From positions 19,374,979-19,438,978 of the forward strand of contig CM049321.1 of the NCBI GenBank assembly GCA_026874595.1: a stretch of DNA of 64,000 nt, in the 5' to 3' direction. This document shows positions 61,082 to 64,000 of this stretch, piece after piece. Made by a program: the position numbers and the translations under genes. Source of the stretch: Sipunculus nudus (Eukaryota > Annelida > Sipuncula > Golfingiida > Sipunculidae). The notes under the pieces are model-generated. The model searched no databases. It worked only from the letters and a program-made list of their open reading frames with translations, and was not told the origin of the DNA. How positions within the stretch are numbered: position 1 is the stretch's first letter; every line of letters begins with the position of its first letter.

Positions 61082-61972
61082 ATGAGTGAATCACAAGATC
61101 TCACTCCCGTAACGCCATTAGGAACTCAAAACAAGCGCACCCGTGGCTCTGATAGCTCTATATCACCCAGCACCCCGAACCTCTGTGAAAAACGGCCAAA
61201 ATCAGCCATGGCAGAAAACATCGCCAATACTGCATCTACTGCATCTGTGAACCCTATCAGGGCAGCTCTGACAAGCCTGGACCCTGATGCTCCTCTCACT
61301 GTGGGGTTATTAGCAGAGTTTTTGCAGCTGCATGCAGAATATTTAAATGATAAACTTGACGCTAAATTAGCTGAACAACAAAAGGTTATCAATGACCAGA
61401 GGAATGAAATAACACAGATCAAGGAACAGCTAAAATTCTGCGAAAATAAACTAGCACAGGTTAATTCAGAACTGCAGTCCCTATATAACGCTTTAGATGA
61501 ACAGCAACAATATAGCCGTCGAAACTCTGTGAGAGTGTTTGGTATCACCGAGACTCCAGATGAGAACTTGGACTTTAAAGTGCAGGAAACTTTAACAAGC
61601 TCACTGAAATTAAAACTAGAGGACAGTGATATATGCCGTATGCACCGTGTCGGCAAACCTAATAAAGCCTCTGATGCCAAGCCCCGTCCTGTGCTACTTA
61701 AACTCACGAACCACAAGGCAAAAGTTAAAATACTGCGGTCGACAAAAAATCAGCGAAACGCAGGTAGTCTTTCGGGAATATTAGTGTCTGAAGATTTGAC
61801 CAAATTAAGAGCGAATCTCGCTTTCCACGGTCGTGAACTGAAACGTCGATCCAAAATAAAGGACACATGGACATACGACGGCAAGATTTTTATTCGACTC
61901 CACAATGACAACATCAAAACAGTTACAACAAAAGAAGACCTGGCCTCACTCTTCCCGGACTATCAGGTTTAG
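61082..61972 (+). CDS. Non-LTR retrotransposon ORF1 protein (RNA-binding, coiled coil)
   Basis: The ORF opens at 60953, but the ATG at 61082 (MSESQDLTPVTPLG) is the likelier start because the preceding residues look like untranslated sequence. The 296-residue product has a Ser/Thr-rich N-terminus, then a coiled coil at about 90-145 (KLDAKLAEQQKVINDQRNEI..). The next region (YSRRNSVRVFGITETPDEN) is the RRM-like fold typical of LINE ORF1 proteins, and a basic C-terminal domain ends FPDYQV. Such proteins coat element RNA and act as chaperones. The frame is intact, so the copy may be young. The exact clade is not determined. Confidence 0.82.
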   Translation: MSESQDLTPVTPLGTQNKRTRGSDSSISPSTPNLCEKRPKSAMAENIANTASTASVNPIRAALTSLDPDAPLTVGLLAEFLQLHAEYLNDKLDAKLAEQQKVINDQRNEITQIKEQLKFCENKLAQVNSELQSLYNALDEQQQYSRRNSVRVFGITETPDENLDFKVQETLTSSLKLKLEDSDICRMHRVGKPNKASDAKPRPVLLKLTNHKAKVKILRSTKNQRNAGSLSGILVSEDLTKLRANLAFHGRELKRRSKIKDTWTYDGKIFIRLHNDNIKTVTTKEDLASLFPDYQV

Positions 61973-63235
61973 ATTAGTGTTTTTGATTAACACTTTTTCA
62001 CCTTTCGATCTCGGTGCTAGATATGAATGATGTGTTTTCAGATAGTAATTTGTATATTTACATATCCACCTACATAACTTTTTTTAACAGGAAAGCTTCC
62101 AACCTTAAAAAAAAAAAAGCAAAATTTTTCTTTTGTGTTTTCGCTTACGCAGTCGGGTAGTTATGCGATTGTTGTTTACAAACTAAATCGATGCACATAG
62201 GTCTTGTGTCTCCAATCGCATAACAAGTTTCCAGTCAAAATAGTGATTGCATAACTGTAACGTCACGAAAGTGCATGTATTCAATCTCACACAACACGGG
62301 TTCCTGGAGTACAACGCTAGGGAGCGTACGTGATTCGAACGGTTACCGCTGCAGGTGTGAGTAAATCGTCTACACTTAAATATTTAAGTACCTCTCACAC
62401 CTGGTTTTCAGCACAGGGTTAATTAGTACACTGGTCGTCACCACTAACCCGAAACACTGCTAACATGCTCTTTGGTATCTGGCCTAGGATCATATTTGAC
62501 TCTTGGGGTAGTACTATGGTAACCATTCATTTCGTCCAAGCCTGACCGGTACCAAAACTCGTGCGTCTGTCGCATGATACATTCGCTCACTGTTTACTTT
62601 TGTGGTAGTACTGAGATAATATTATTATTTCTATTTGTCACTTGTTCTTCAATAATGTGTAAGAGGTAAAAATTCTATTATTTTCATGCATTTCTTTCAT
62701 ATAGTTATGTTATATTTAGTGAGATACGAACAAGCTACATTTCATTCACAAAGTTTCTTTTAAATTATCCAGAGAATATAACCCTGGAAAAATTTCAGGG
62801 TCTTTTGCACTTTCAAACTACATATATTGTAATATCACAATAGAAAACATAACCTGGAAAATATCCTGGGTCACATGCAGATTTAAACATTTGTAATACA
62901 AAGTGTACATCTAGACAGCCCATTACTCGACACCCTTTATAACATGTCATATTCATATTTGTTTGCATTTTTGTGTTACTGTGTAGTCCTTCGCCCGTCT
63001 TTTGTCTCGTCTATGATTGTTTTTTTTTGTTCATTAGGTTTTATGTCGTATTTACAAATGGTGTTATTTCACAACAGATCCGATCTTGGTGGTATCATCA
63101 AACTATGCTCATATATGGATAGTCAGGGTATAATAATGATTTTTTACATATATCCTGTTAAGTAAAGTTTTGACCATGATGCATGTGAATCAATGACCTG
63201 GTACTTTGGGTACTTTAAAAGGACCGGTTTCTCTA
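61973..63235 (+). other. Spacer between ORF1 and ORF2 of the retrotransposon
   Basis: About 1.26 kb without a credible gene, long for a LINE inter-ORF region. It includes an A12 run near 62106 and a small stem 'accctg ... cagggt' near 62779. It may hold a second inserted element or the end of a separate ORF1-only copy. Confidence 0.5.
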
Positions 63236-64000
63236 ATGGGTGATTCTATAGTTCAGTATCGCGCTGCTATTGGTCTTTTCTACAACAAAACTTTAACATC
63301 ACGTTTTGCAATGTGCAAGCAACTCAATGCAAACATATTAAGTAAAAGACATCTCACCGAACTTTACAAATTACTAATGTCAACTAGCATAGATGTCCAT
63401 CCTAACCCGGGCCCGCAAATAAATGTTTCACGGAATAAACATAATCTAAAGATGTGCCACATTAATGTGAGAAGTATATTGGCGGAGGGAAAACTGTCAG
63501 AACTTCAGCATTTAACAATCACAGAAAATATGGATATTGTATGTGTTTCAGAAACATGGCTAGATGGTAGTATCCATGATACCTCCGTTTCCTTACCCGG
63601 TTTTCATCTTGTTTTACGTAGAGATAGGAATAGGCATGGGGGTGGGGTAGCACTTTTTATAAGAGATCACCTCACATACTCTAGAAGTTACGATCTTGAA
63701 CAGCCAGACACTGAGTGTTTATGGGCAGAAATACACGTACGAAAACAACGAGTGATTATAGGGGTATATTACAGACCTCCAGGCCAGTCAAGCGAAGTTC
63801 GCAAATTATTCTTAGATAAATTGACACAAAGTCTAAACAGTGCTCTAGCAAAAAATCCATACGCTGTGATTGTATCTGGCGATTTCAATGACAGGTGTGT
63901 GAAGTGGTATTCTAACCATGATGATAGTGAACTTGGCAATGAACTCTTAAATGTACTACAACAATTAGGACTACAGCAGCTTATTTCCGAACCAACAAGA
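63236..64000 (+). CDS. Non-LTR retrotransposon ORF2, N-terminal APE-type endonuclease (cut by window edge)
   Basis: The frame is open from 63197 to the window end, with first ATG at 63236 (MGDSIVQYRAAIGLFYNK). It carries HPNPGP, then CHINVRSIL, DIVCVSETWLD, GGGVALFI, GVYYRPPG and VSGDFND. These match the order of motifs in apurinic-endonuclease-like domains of CR1/L2-type LINEs; the Glu in SETWLD and the Asp and Asn in GDFND are the expected metal-binding and catalytic residues. The endonuclease nicks target DNA to prime reverse transcription. The reverse transcriptase should follow beyond the edge. There are 255 codons in the window, without a stop. Confidence 0.9.
   Translation, partial: MGDSIVQYRAAIGLFYNKTLTSRFAMCKQLNANILSKRHLTELYKLLMSTSIDVHPNPGPQINVSRNKHNLKMCHINVRSILAEGKLSELQHLTITENMDIVCVSETWLDGSIHDTSVSLPGFHLVLRRDRNRHGGGVALFIRDHLTYSRSYDLEQPDTECLWAEIHVRKQRVIIGVYYRPPGQSSEVRKLFLDKLTQSLNSALAKNPYAVIVSGDFNDRCVKWYSNHDDSELGNELLNVLQQLGLQQLISEPTR

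Noticed and set aside
61126-61716. 196-codon minus-strand ORF
   Set aside because: It is the antisense shadow of the retrotransposon ORF1.
62944-63165. 73-codon hydrophobic ORF before ORF2
   Set aside because: It is T-rich sequence with no conserved motif and is not in the ORF2 frame.

Overview
The window is eukaryotic, intron-rich, AT-rich DNA from an animal. The only conventional gene is a metazoan RAD50 with standard splice sites. The repeat landscape (dispersed repeats headed by TTTAGCTCA..GTCCGTCGTCCGTC, runs of AAGGTCAAGGTCA, a tRNA-headed SINE-like element, a Penelope-like retroelement with hammerhead-like motifs, an APE-type LINE) resembles marine molluscs, most likely a bivalve. That assignment is inference from repeat style; no species is identified.

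Layout. (1) 1-28,100: a homogeneous tandem satellite already running at the left edge. It has 22 copies of a 1,274/1,275-bp unit, some replaced by a 1,058-bp variant, and part of it is organised as a 2,548-bp dimer. (2) 28,101-33,990: old, diverged relatives of the same units, with a shorter ancestral module of about 310-340 bp. (3) 34,196-60,517, + strand: 18 exons encoding the C-terminal half of RAD50 (684 codons), from just before the zinc hook to the stop codon, with compatible splice phases throughout. The N-terminal ATPase lobe and first coiled coil are not in the window, so the intron before the first visible exon would be at least 34 kb and would contain the whole satellite. (4) RAD50 introns carry palindrome-headed dispersed repeats (37.7-44.8 kb), (TA)n tracts, a degenerate Penelope-like element with inverted hammerhead-like ends (53.7-54.8 kb), a fold-back element (54.9-55.0 kb) and a SINE-like element with a tandem tail (57.7-58.4 kb). 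(5) 61,082 to the right edge: a non-LTR retrotransposon with an ORF1 protein gene and the first 255 codons of an endonuclease-bearing ORF2.

Most notable points. Every satellite unit, and nearly every diverged relative, keeps a CTCF-like core (CCGCTAGGGGGCGCTG type) in one orientation, giving an array of more than 30 candidate sites beside or inside RAD50. The RAD50 copy has Asp in place of the catalytic Walker B Glu in an otherwise strongly conserved ATPase block. The short ORFs of the satellite are not genes; they recur because the DNA recurs.
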